In this document: positions 35,756-43,458 of the stretch, piece by piece
How positions within the stretch are numbered: position 1 is the stretch's first letter
Layout: each line of letters starts with the position of its first letter
Source: JAHEJB01 sp041748175
GTDB lineage: Bacteria > Bacteroidota > Rhodothermia > Rhodothermales > Rubricoccaceae
NCBI GenBank assembly: GCA_041748175.1
Contig: JBGTDU010000028.1
Location: 1-50,654, forward strand
Reading direction: 5' to 3'
Length of the DNA stretch: 50,654 bases
The notes under the pieces: generated by a model
Seen by the model: only the letters and a program-made list of their open reading frames with translations
Database searches by the model: none
Told to the model about the DNA's origin: nothing
Position numbers and translations under genes: made by a program

Positions 35756-35879
35756 CTATGAAACAGGCAATGCGCGGCCGACTGTTCACCCATTCGGCTT
35801 CCGAGGCATGCGTATCGCCAGATCCACGGTCAGGCTTGCGGCATCACGGTGAGCTCACCTCCAGGAATCCCTCTGCTCG

Positions 35880-37550
35880 CTAGCGTGGGTCCAGCACCGC
35901 CAGATATGCGTCGTTGTCTCCTAGGATATCGAGGGCTTTTGCGAGTTGGGGATCGGTGTCGAGCGAAGCCCTGATCTGGTCAGACTCACCAACGTACCGG
36001 GTGAGGATCTCGCGGCGAAGACGTTCCCTGAGGCGCGGCGCGTGGCGCTCGAAGTCCTCTTCTTTCTCGTCCTTAATCTCTCTCCGCAGGCCGTCCAGCT
36101 CATCAAGCGCCGTCGCGTAACCCGCGTTGTGGAGATCCGTTGCGAGTTCCTCAACCACGCGTTCCGCGCGCGTGAGATAGCTGAAATCCTCTTCCTCCAG
36201 ATAGATCCTGAATTCATCCAGGAGATCGTCATCCACCGCAAACGAGGTGGGCAGCCTGGTGTGCTCCGCTGCGTAGTGGTTTGCAAACAGAAAAAAAGCG
36301 GCCGTTCGCGAGAGCGCCTCTTCCAGTTCGCCCACTTCGCCGAGCGACACCCTCACATCCGGCTCGATTCCATGGCCATCGTAAACGGTTCGGCCACCCA
36401 GCGTTTGAAACGGATGCCTCAACGAATCGGGGACGCGATCGGCTGTGCCTCCTCGGGCATCCCGGCCGTAATTGATCGACTGGATGAGCCGTCCACTTGG
36501 CGTGTAGTACTTCGCCGTCGTGAGTTTGATGGACGTGTTGAACGGCAGGGGCCGAACAACCTGGACAAGACCCTTTCCAAAAGTAGTCTCGCCGACGATC
36601 ACGGCGCGGTCATGATCCTGAAGCGCTCCGGCTACTATTTCGGATGCCGACGCGCTGCTTCCATCCACCAGCACGATCAGCGGTATATCAAGAGCAGATG
36701 GCGCACCGCGAGTCGTAAACGTGCGCTCCGTTTCGGCGGTCCGCCCACGCGTCGAAACGACCACTCTTCCAGACGGAAGGAACAGGCTCGTGACGTCAAC
36801 GGCCGCTTCCAGCAATCCTCCCGGGTTTCCGCGTAGATCGAGGACAAAGCCCTTCAATTGCTGCTCGTTGTTCAGGCGGTCGATGGCTTCGCGAACCTCG
36901 TTTCCCGCTTCCTGGGTGAATCGCTCCAGGCGCGCATAGCCAATTCCATCGTGCTTGTCGCCAGCCCAGCCCGAGTAGGTGACGTTGTTCAAGTGGATTT
37001 CTGAACGAGTCAAGACGAACGAGATCAGGCCGGGCTCGCCTTCGCGCTCAATTTCAATGGAGACGGTTGTACCCGGCGCGCCACGGAGAAGGTTTCGGGC
37101 CTCCAACGACGACACGCCCTCCATACTCTGTCCGCCGATCGTAGCAATGATATCGCCCGGGCGCACGCCTTGCTCGTAGCCGCTGTATCCTTCGAACGGC
37201 ACCACAACCACCAGTCGACCGCCGCGCTCGTCAACGCCCAGGCCCACGCCGCCATAACGTCCCCGCGTTATAATATCGATGTCCTCGTTATCGGCTTCGT
37301 CAATGAAAACGGTGTGGGGATCGAGGGTAGCCAGCATGGCGTCGATTCCTGTGCGCATGAGCTGCTCGGCCTCAAGAGGATCGACGTAGGCCGCGGCCAA
37401 TTCCTCGTAGAGGCGTCCGAAGATTGTAAAATTCTTCCGGATCGCGAAGTAGTCGTCGTCGGCAGGCTGGCAAAAGCCGCTCGGCGCAAGCAGCGCGACT
37501 CCTCCAACGAGGAGGGACAACAATCCAATGTGGCGGCGAGCGCGGTTCAT
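35880..37550 (-). CDS. C-terminal processing protease, S41 family
   Basis: The 556-residue protein has a signal peptide (to about FCQPA), an N-terminal helical domain, a PDZ domain (about 95-175, with YGGVGLGVDERGGRLVVV) and the S41 catalytic domain. The nucleophile is Ser301 in DGSSASASEI and the general base Lys326 in TTFGKGLVQ, 25 residues apart as in E. coli Tsp. The GYSGYEQGVRPGDII stretch is the PDZ carboxylate-binding region. The C-terminal ~170 residues are helical. It should act in the periplasm on protein C-termini. It is close to, and co-directional with, tatC. Confidence 0.95.
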   Translation of the reverse strand: MNRARRHIGLLSLLVGGVALLAPSGFCQPADDDYFAIRKNFTIFGRLYEELAAAYVDPLEAEQLMRTGIDAMLATLDPHTVFIDEADNEDIDIITRGRYGGVGLGVDERGGRLVVVVPFEGYSGYEQGVRPGDIIATIGGQSMEGVSSLEARNLLRGAPGTTVSIEIEREGEPGLISFVLTRSEIHLNNVTYSGWAGDKHDGIGYARLERFTQEAGNEVREAIDRLNNEQQLKGFVLDLRGNPGGLLEAAVDVTSLFLPSGRVVVSTRGRTAETERTFTTRGAPSALDIPLIVLVDGSSASASEIVAGALQDHDRAVIVGETTFGKGLVQVVRPLPFNTSIKLTTAKYYTPSGRLIQSINYGRDARGGTADRVPDSLRHPFQTLGGRTVYDGHGIEPDVRVSLGEVGELEEALSRTAAFFLFANHYAAEHTRLPTSFAVDDDLLDEFRIYLEEEDFSYLTRAERVVEELATDLHNAGYATALDELDGLRREIKDEKEEDFERHAPRLRERLRREILTRYVGESDQIRASLDTDPQLAKALDILGDNDAYLAVLDPR

Positions 37551-37645
37551 GGCAAATCGGAGGAGGCGAGCATTTTAGCACACACGAGGAGAACGAAGCC
37601 CGCTTTCGTTCCGTGCCTTTGCGGGAATACGTAGCCGACGATCGG

Positions 37646-38560
37646 CTACGTGGATTCCGCGACTTCGCCACGTCTTTTCCCTCGATCGACCCACGCTGCC
37701 AACACAATGGAAAGCTCGTACAGCGCGAACAAAGGCAGCGCCATTATGATCTGGCTCATCGGATCGGGCGGGGTGAAGAGGGCGGCCAGCACAAGAATTA
37801 CGATGACCGAATACTTGCGGCCCGTCCGCAACATTTGCGGCGTCACGAGGCCCAACTTGGCGAGAAAGTAGACGACGACAGGCAGCTCGAAGAGTGCGCC
37901 GGCGCCGAACGACCATGTGAGCACCATGGCGAAGTAGCGCGAGATATCAAACTCGTTGGCGATCTGCTCGGAGATGACAAACTGGGCAAAAAACTGTAGC
38001 GCGAGCGGCGTAAGGATGAGGTAGCCGAAAGCGGAGCCTAGCACAAAGAAAAATGTTGCGAACACAGACGCGAACCGGAGACCTTTCTTCTCGTCGGGGT
38101 AGAGCCCGGGCTCGACGAACTTCCAGAACTGATAAATGACGATGGGCGAACTGAGAATCAGGCCGGTTGCGAGCACCGTTCCGAAGTAGGCAAAAAACTG
38201 CCCGGTGACCGTCCGGTTCTGGAGCATCACATCGACGGCGTCGATGCCGAAGCGCGTGTAGATGAAAAAGTCGGCGCGCGTTGGAGCAAGCAGAAGTTTG
38301 TCTACAATCCAATCCGCAAAGAACAAACACGCACCCGCGCAAAGGACCAGGCCACCAATGGCTTTGAAGATCCGCCAACGCAGCTCCTCGAGATGATCGA
38401 GGAACGCCATTTCGCCTTTGCCTGCCGATTCAGCATCCTCCATTCCATCCCGTGGACCGGTCGATAAACCACTGCCCGTCGGAACGCCGAATGCAAAACC
38501 GTCGCCTGCGGGCGATGCGGCTCGTCGTTGTTCAAGTTTGTTTCTGAGAGCGCGAAGCAT
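37646..38560 (-). CDS. tatC: Sec-independent protein translocase TatC
   Basis: The hallmark N-terminus MAFLDHLEELRWRIFKAI and six hydrophobic segments identify TatC, the receptor for twin-arginine signal peptides. From 38560 the protein is 304 residues, with about 50 residues ahead of the family start that are Gly/Ser-rich. An in-frame ATG at 38443 would give a more typical length, and I cannot decide between them. No tatA/tatB gene is adjacent. Confidence 0.95.
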   Translation of the reverse strand: MLRALRNKLEQRRAASPAGDGFAFGVPTGSGLSTGPRDGMEDAESAGKGEMAFLDHLEELRWRIFKAIGGLVLCAGACLFFADWIVDKLLLAPTRADFFIYTRFGIDAVDVMLQNRTVTGQFFAYFGTVLATGLILSSPIVIYQFWKFVEPGLYPDEKKGLRFASVFATFFFVLGSAFGYLILTPLALQFFAQFVISEQIANEFDISRYFAMVLTWSFGAGALFELPVVVYFLAKLGLVTPQMLRTGRKYSVIVILVLAALFTPPDPMSQIIMALPLFALYELSIVLAAWVDRGKRRGEVAEST

Positions 38561-38670
38561 AGCCGGACGGCACGACGAGGTCTTTATCCAAATCTAAGCC
38601 CGCCTATCGGGTGCGCCCGTGCTCTCAAGAATCCTGTTTCTCAATCGGTGACGAAGCCCCGAATGAGCCA

Positions 38671-39282
38671 TCATCTACCCGTATCGCCGGAGGTCCCAGT
38701 CGCGCGTGCGCCTTCGCGGAGGTTCAGTTCCAGCAACGATTCGACCCAGAGGCCCTCCCCTTCCAGTCGTTTGCGTCCTCCGCTCCATGTGAAGTTGAAA
38801 AGCGTCATAACGCCCGCAACTTCGAAGCCATCGGAGCGCAACAAGGCCGCCGCGCGCGACGCGCTACGACCGCTGTTAAGGATGTCATCTACGAGCGCGA
38901 CCGGTTTCGATCGGTCAAGCGGCCCTTCTACCAGCCGTCGTCGTCCGTACGGTTTTCTACGATCCCGGATGAACCCTCCCTTAAAAACGTGTGCGGGATC
39001 ACTTGCCGTAAGCACCGCACACACCATCGGGAAGGCACCGTATCCGAATCCAGCCACCTGCTCAACCCCCCGCGCAAGCAGGCGCTCTGAGAGAACGGTT
39101 CCTGTTTCGGCGAAGATCTCGCCATCAAGCATTGGCGTGCGCGTATCGAGCAACCACCCGATGGGCTGCCCGCGTGGGTCTGTGATTGACTCCTCCTCGC
39201 GGCGTACAAGTGCTCGCTGGTAAAGGGTGTGGCCCAGGCGAGTCAACGCGGACTCGGGAACCGTGCTAAGAGCGTTCGCCAT
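38671..39282 (-). CDS. Orotate phosphoribosyltransferase-like protein
   Basis: The 203-residue protein has a type I phosphoribosyltransferase fold. The PRPP loop is VALVDDILNSGRSASRA (about 128-144), and the N-terminal part (LYQRALVRREEESITDPRGQ) resembles PyrE-like enzymes. The region GGFIRDRRKPYGRRRLVEG matches the flexible loop with Lys/Arg residues that contact PRPP. It may be PyrE (orotate to OMP) or one of the PyrE-like paralogues. No other pyrimidine gene is near. Confidence 0.82.
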   Translation of the reverse strand: MANALSTVPESALTRLGHTLYQRALVRREEESITDPRGQPIGWLLDTRTPMLDGEIFAETGTVLSERLLARGVEQVAGFGYGAFPMVCAVLTASDPAHVFKGGFIRDRRKPYGRRRLVEGPLDRSKPVALVDDILNSGRSASRAAALLRSDGFEVAGVMTLFNFTWSGGRKRLEGEGLWVESLLELNLREGARATGTSGDTGR

Positions 39283-39469
39283 GATTGAGGGCCGGGCGCA
39301 ATGCGCGAGTCTTATTTGGAACGGTGGGAACGCCAGACATCGGGTTCGGGTCCGGCTGGGAGCGAGCGGACAAACTTACGCGGAAGCGCCCTGCAAGTGA
39401 CGTTCCAAGCTGTAGAATACGCCTGACTGAGGAACTTCGTGGAACGGTTGCGTGTGCAGCACGTGGAGT

Positions 39470-40798
39470 TCAAATCGTTTCGAGAGGCTCCATCCCCAAA
39501 TCGACGGCGCGGTAGAGTGGAAAAGCATCGCAGAGGGCACGGACTTCCAGACGCAGGCTGGCCCTCAGGGATTCGTTGCTGGCATCGGAGAGCACCCGGT
39601 CTACCATTTCTACCACGTGACGAAATTCGTCAGGTCCAAAACCTCGCGTCGTCATGGCCGGTGTGCCTACCCTGATTCCGCTGGTTACGAAAGGGTTTTC
39701 GGTGTCGTATGGCACCATGTTTTTGTTCACCGTGATGTCTGCTTCGCCAAGGATGAGCTCAGCAACCTTGCCCGTAATACCGCGGCTTCGGAGATCGATC
39801 AGGCAGAGGTGGTTGTCCGTTCCGCCCGAAATCACCTCGTAGCCGCGGTCCGCAAAAGCGCGCGCCATGGCCTTCGCATTCTCGATTACCCGCGCGGCAT
39901 AGATTGCAAACTCGGGTTGGAGCGCCTCGCCAAACGCCACCGCCTTCGATGCGATCACGTGCATGAGTGGCCCACCGATGACGCCGGGGAATACGGCCGA
40001 ATCGAGAACCTGAGTGATCGTTTTGGGCTTCCCGGTTTTGAACGTCTCGCCGGTCGGGCTGTCCATGTCGTGCCCAACGAGAATCATTCCACCGCGTGGG
40101 CCGCGTAGCGTTTTGTGCGTCGTTGTCGAAACAACGTGGGCGTGGGGCAGGGGGTCGTTCAGAAGCTTTTTTGCGATGAGACCGGCCGGGTGCGCCATGT
40201 CTACCCAGAGCAGCGCGCCAACTTCGTCGGCGATGGAACGCAGCGTTGCGTAGTCGAAATCACGGCTGTACGCCGAAGCGCCGACCGAGATCATCCGGGG
40301 TCGCACGTCCCTGGCCCGATCTCGTACCCTGTCAAGGTCGATTCGGCCCACGTTTGGACCATCCTTGTCTACGCCGTAAAAGTGTGCGTCATACATCCTC
40401 CCGGAAAAATTGACCGGGCTTCCATGGGTAAGGTGCCCGCCATGGGCAAGGTCGAGACCGAGCAGGCGCTCGCCCGGCTTCATGAACGCCAGGTATACCG
40501 CGTGATTTGCGGTGGCGCCCGAGTGAGGCTGGACATTCACCCAGGCCGCATCGAACAGCTCCTTTGCGCGCTCGCGAGCGAGTTCCTCGGCCTCATCCAC
40601 AAACTGGCATCCGCCATAGTAGCGCTTGCCCGGTAACCCTTCGGCGTACTTGTTCGTCAGCGGGCTACCGAGTGCCTGAAGCACGGCAGGCGAGACAAAA
40701 TTTTCCGACGCAATAAGCTCGATACCGTCGTTCTGCCGATCAATCTCACGGCGGATCGCCGCGAACACTTCAGGGTCCTGCTGTTGAAGGGCGTTCAT
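39470..40798 (-). CDS. glyA: Serine hydroxymethyltransferase
   Basis: The 442-residue protein contains all SHMT landmarks: IELIASENFVSPAVLQALGS, NKYAEGLPGKRYYGG, the PLP-binding Lys229 in VVSTTTHKTLRGPRGG, and the C-terminal GIRVGTPAMTTRGFG. It converts serine and tetrahydrofolate to glycine and 5,10-methylene-THF. It is transcribed alone or with the downstream PyrE-like gene. The 187-bp gap after it holds nothing recognisable. Confidence 0.98.
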   Translation of the reverse strand: MNALQQQDPEVFAAIRREIDRQNDGIELIASENFVSPAVLQALGSPLTNKYAEGLPGKRYYGGCQFVDEAEELARERAKELFDAAWVNVQPHSGATANHAVYLAFMKPGERLLGLDLAHGGHLTHGSPVNFSGRMYDAHFYGVDKDGPNVGRIDLDRVRDRARDVRPRMISVGASAYSRDFDYATLRSIADEVGALLWVDMAHPAGLIAKKLLNDPLPHAHVVSTTTHKTLRGPRGGMILVGHDMDSPTGETFKTGKPKTITQVLDSAVFPGVIGGPLMHVIASKAVAFGEALQPEFAIYAARVIENAKAMARAFADRGYEVISGGTDNHLCLIDLRSRGITGKVAELILGEADITVNKNMVPYDTENPFVTSGIRVGTPAMTTRGFGPDEFRHVVEMVDRVLSDASNESLRASLRLEVRALCDAFPLYRAVDLGMEPLETI

Positions 40799-40842
40799 TC
40801 GAAGAGGCTGGTTGGACTGGCAAAGGTACGCCCCATGCCCGG

Positions 40843-41172
40843 TCAGCCACCCAACGTATCAGGTCGGTTCAATTCAAAAAACTGGCCACCCATTCCGAGA
40901 AACTTCCATCCTTCCTGCCCGCCATCGAACGCCTGTTCGTAGGTACTGAAAACAACATAGCTCTTCCGTTCGAACAGGTTGCTGGCAAGCGCCTGTGTGA
41001 GAGACCCAACCACCGAGCTTCCCGCGCTAAGAAGGCCGCCCGACGCTTCCCGAGCATTGTCTGACGCAATGGTTTGCGCCCGTTCGGCAATGAACGAGGA
41101 AAAGTCAGCCTGGTCGGGGTTAAACAGAGCGAGCGTACCGAACGCGATGAGAGCAAAGACAAGCGACTTCAT
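40843..41172 (-). CDS. DUF4359-like small exported protein
   Basis: The 109-residue protein starts with a hydrophobic segment (MKSLVFALIAFGTLALF). Its C-terminal part (RKSYVVFSTYEQAF, then WKFLGMGGQFFEL) fits the DUF4359 pattern of a short strand-rich domain ending in 'GxGGxF'. It is probably membrane-anchored or periplasmic. Function unknown. Confidence 0.75.
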   Translation of the reverse strand: MKSLVFALIAFGTLALFNPDQADFSSFIAERAQTIASDNAREASGGLLSAGSSVVGSLTQALASNLFERKSYVVFSTYEQAFDGGQEGWKFLGMGGQFFELNRPDTLGG

Positions 41173-41247
41173 GGAGGATCAGCTCGTGTGACATTCCTGC
41201 ATGTCCGGGTATCGGCCCAAATCGGCTCAGCTAAAGTGTTATGGGTG

Positions 41248-41922
41248 TCAGGAACCCGCCCGACCAGATAGCATCGCGTACACCAAAAGATTGACGCCCA
41301 TCTCGAGAGCCTCTTCCCGGATATTCTCTGGATCGTTGTGTACGCCGGCATCCTCCCAGCCATCCGCGAGGTCGCTTTCATGGGCAAAGAAGACGCACAG
41401 GCGGCCCTCATAAAAAAGCCCAAACCCACGGGCTGGTTCATTATCGTGCTCATGGATTTTCGGAAGGCCGCGAGGGAAGTCGTAGTGGATGGAGTAAATG
41501 GCGTGTGTCGTTGGTAACTCAACGAAGTCCTGGCCTGGAAAGACCTTTTTCATTTCTCGTCGAATACCCTCATCCAGGCCGTAGTCATCGTTTATATAGA
41601 GGAAGCCACCGCCTTCCAAATACCGTTGAAGTCTGACGGCCTCCCGTTCGGTAAAGAACACGTTGCCGTGCCCGTTCAGGTAGAGAAATGGAAACCGGAA
41701 CAGGTTGTCGTTGTCGAGTTCGACCGTGGCGGGCTCGGGCGAAATGTCGAGCAGCGTGTTCGCACGGGCAAAGGAGATCAGATTCGGCAGCGGGTCGCCG
41801 CTGTACCAATCGCCGCCTCCACCGTAGTGGACACGGGCGATTGTGATCTCGTGGGCATCCTGCGCATATGCGACGTGGCAGAATGCGAGCACCACAAGGA
41901 TAAAAAGGAGACAATGCCGCAT
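41248..41922 (-). CDS. DUF4159 domain protein
   Basis: The 224-residue protein has a signal peptide (to about VAYAQDA) and the DUF4159 pattern: RVHYGGGGDWYSGDPLPNLI, then FLYLNGHGNVFFTEREAVRL and LEGGGFLYINDDYG. The fold resembles class I glutamine-amidotransferase-like alpha/beta proteins. It is exported in this case. DUF4159 genes often lie near MoxR/VWA genes in Bacteroidota, but none is here. Function unknown. It is the last minus-strand gene before the candidate origin. Confidence 0.85.
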   Translation of the reverse strand: MRHCLLFILVVLAFCHVAYAQDAHEITIARVHYGGGGDWYSGDPLPNLISFARANTLLDISPEPATVELDNDNLFRFPFLYLNGHGNVFFTEREAVRLQRYLEGGGFLYINDDYGLDEGIRREMKKVFPGQDFVELPTTHAIYSIHYDFPRGLPKIHEHDNEPARGFGLFYEGRLCVFFAHESDLADGWEDAGVHNDPENIREEALEMGVNLLVYAMLSGRAGS

Positions 41923-42065
41923 GAAAGATGAATCGTGCCGGAGCTTTACGAAGGGACAGCTCTATGACCAACGTTGGAACCGACAAGTTATGGTTGTTGC
42001 AGCTACGCGGAGCACGATCCGAGTGACGTGCGATGCGCGAGAGACCACGAGGGTAGCAATTCTTT

Positions 42066-42460
42066 TTATCCACGCTGTGGATTAGGTCGTGGAGAACTAG
42101 CGAGACAATCGGGACATTTCCCCGCTGGACTCCACCCGTGCCGGAACGCGCAAAGTCAATAGTCGATGACCCACTTCTTCTGCCGCCGTCATCCACACAG
42201 CCACACCGTCGAGATCCTTGCTTGCTCAAATCCGATTTTGCAGGGGACGAGCGTGGACTTGTTGACAACGAATGATCAAGGTTCTCGGAAGGGGCTAGCG
42301 GTCGCTTCCAGACAAAGGTTGGGTGTTAGCTGAATGAGGGTAACTCAAAATGTTGTCCACGCATATTCTTGAGCCGTCGCCATCCTCAGGCTTCCCACAT
42401 ATCCACAGCCCCATCAACAACCTCTTCTTTCTTTTCAATAAACAAAATTACAGTTGCAAG
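42066..42460. other. Candidate replication origin: DnaA-box cluster and AT-rich tract
   Basis: The 681 bases between the DUF4159 and UspA genes hold no credible gene. Within them are near-consensus DnaA boxes (consensus TTATCCACA): TTATCCACG at 42066, TAATCCACA on the minus strand at 42076-42084, TCATCCACA at 42189, TTGTCCACG at 42353 and ATATCCACA at 42399. The first two form an inverted pair. An AT-rich, pyrimidine-biased tract follows (42421-42456), suitable as an unwinding element. Genes to the left run almost all on the minus strand and most to the right on the plus strand, as expected for leading-strand bias around an origin. dnaA itself is not in the window. Confidence 0.5.
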
Positions 42461-42603
42461 CTCGGGTGCGTGTGAGAGCCATTAGGTCCAGGTAACTTTT
42501 CATCGGTAACAACCTAGGTGCTGTTGGTAGAGGTTCAACGGGGATTGCAGGGAAGTCTCGCTCACTTCTACCTTGCAATGTTCCAAACCACTTCCCCACC
42601 CAC

Positions 42604-43458
42604 GTGACGAAACGCATTCTCGTTGTTCTGGACCCTGGCCACGACACGCAGGTCGCAACACAATACGCGATTGAGATTGCGAGAGCGCACGACGGCGCGG
42701 TGACCGGGCTGGCGCTCATCGATCGGAAAAGGATTGAAGAAGCATCTGCAGGCGGTGGAATCGGGGCGATGTATTACGCCGAGAAACTTCGCCACGTCCT
42801 TGGCGATGAGATTCGGACGGAGGCGCAAAAGCTTTTGGCGGGGTTCGTCGAAGAAGTCGAAGCTGCCGGTGTTCGCCACACTGATGACCACATCGCGGAG
42901 GAAGGCGTTGTGCAGGCCATTACCGAAGACATGAAAACCCATGATCTTCTAGTGGCCGGGCACGAATCCCACTTTTTCTATGCCGATCCGAAACGAAGAA
43001 CCCATGTGCTGGCAGATATTGTTGCGGAGGGAGCGGCGGCAACACTCGTCGCGGAGTCAGAGTACAGGCCGGTCGGAAGAGTGCTGGTTGCGTATGATGG
43101 CAAAAGGCCAAGCGCTCGGGTGCTGCACAAGTTCGCCCATCTGAGTCCATTCGGAAGCAAGCTGGCTGTAGAGCTTTTCCATGTTCGGGATGGTGGACGT
43201 GAGGCGCAACTCGAAAGTGACCGGATGCTGCACGGCGCGGGTTCGTTTCTGGAAAGCCATGGTTTCGGCGATATCACCAGAACCAGCGTGGAAGGTGGTA
43301 ATCCGCTAGAGAGGATTGTGGATCACTGCGTAGCCTCTAATGCCGATTTGATCGTCGCAGGAGCGTACTCGGCGTCGGGTTTGAAGAAGCTCCTATTCGG
43401 CTCCACAGCAAAGGGCCTCATTGAGAAAAGCACGGTGCCGCTTTTTCTGTATCACTAG
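42604..43458 (+). CDS. Universal stress protein (two-domain UspA family)
   Basis: The frame opens with GTG 42604 (read as Met; MTKRILVVLDPGHDT). Its 284 residues form two Usp domains (about 1-150 and 155-284). The second ends in the ATP-binding pattern AGAYSASGLKKLLFGSTAKG followed by STVPLFLYH. The first lacks an intact version of that glycine pattern. The gene is convergent with comEC: the two stop codons are directly adjacent at 43458/43459. Confidence 0.88.
   Translation: MTKRILVVLDPGHDTQVATQYAIEIARAHDGAVTGLALIDRKRIEEASAGGGIGAMYYAEKLRHVLGDEIRTEAQKLLAGFVEEVEAAGVRHTDDHIAEEGVVQAITEDMKTHDLLVAGHESHFFYADPKRRTHVLADIVAEGAAATLVAESEYRPVGRVLVAYDGKRPSARVLHKFAHLSPFGSKLAVELFHVRDGGREAQLESDRMLHGAGSFLESHGFGDITRTSVEGGNPLERIVDHCVASNADLIVAGAYSASGLKKLLFGSTAKGLIEKSTVPLFLYH

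Noticed and set aside
41585..42268. Long open minus-strand frame overlapping the DUF4159 gene and the candidate origin
   Set aside because: It is out of frame with a well-supported gene and its product has low-complexity, non-protein-like composition.
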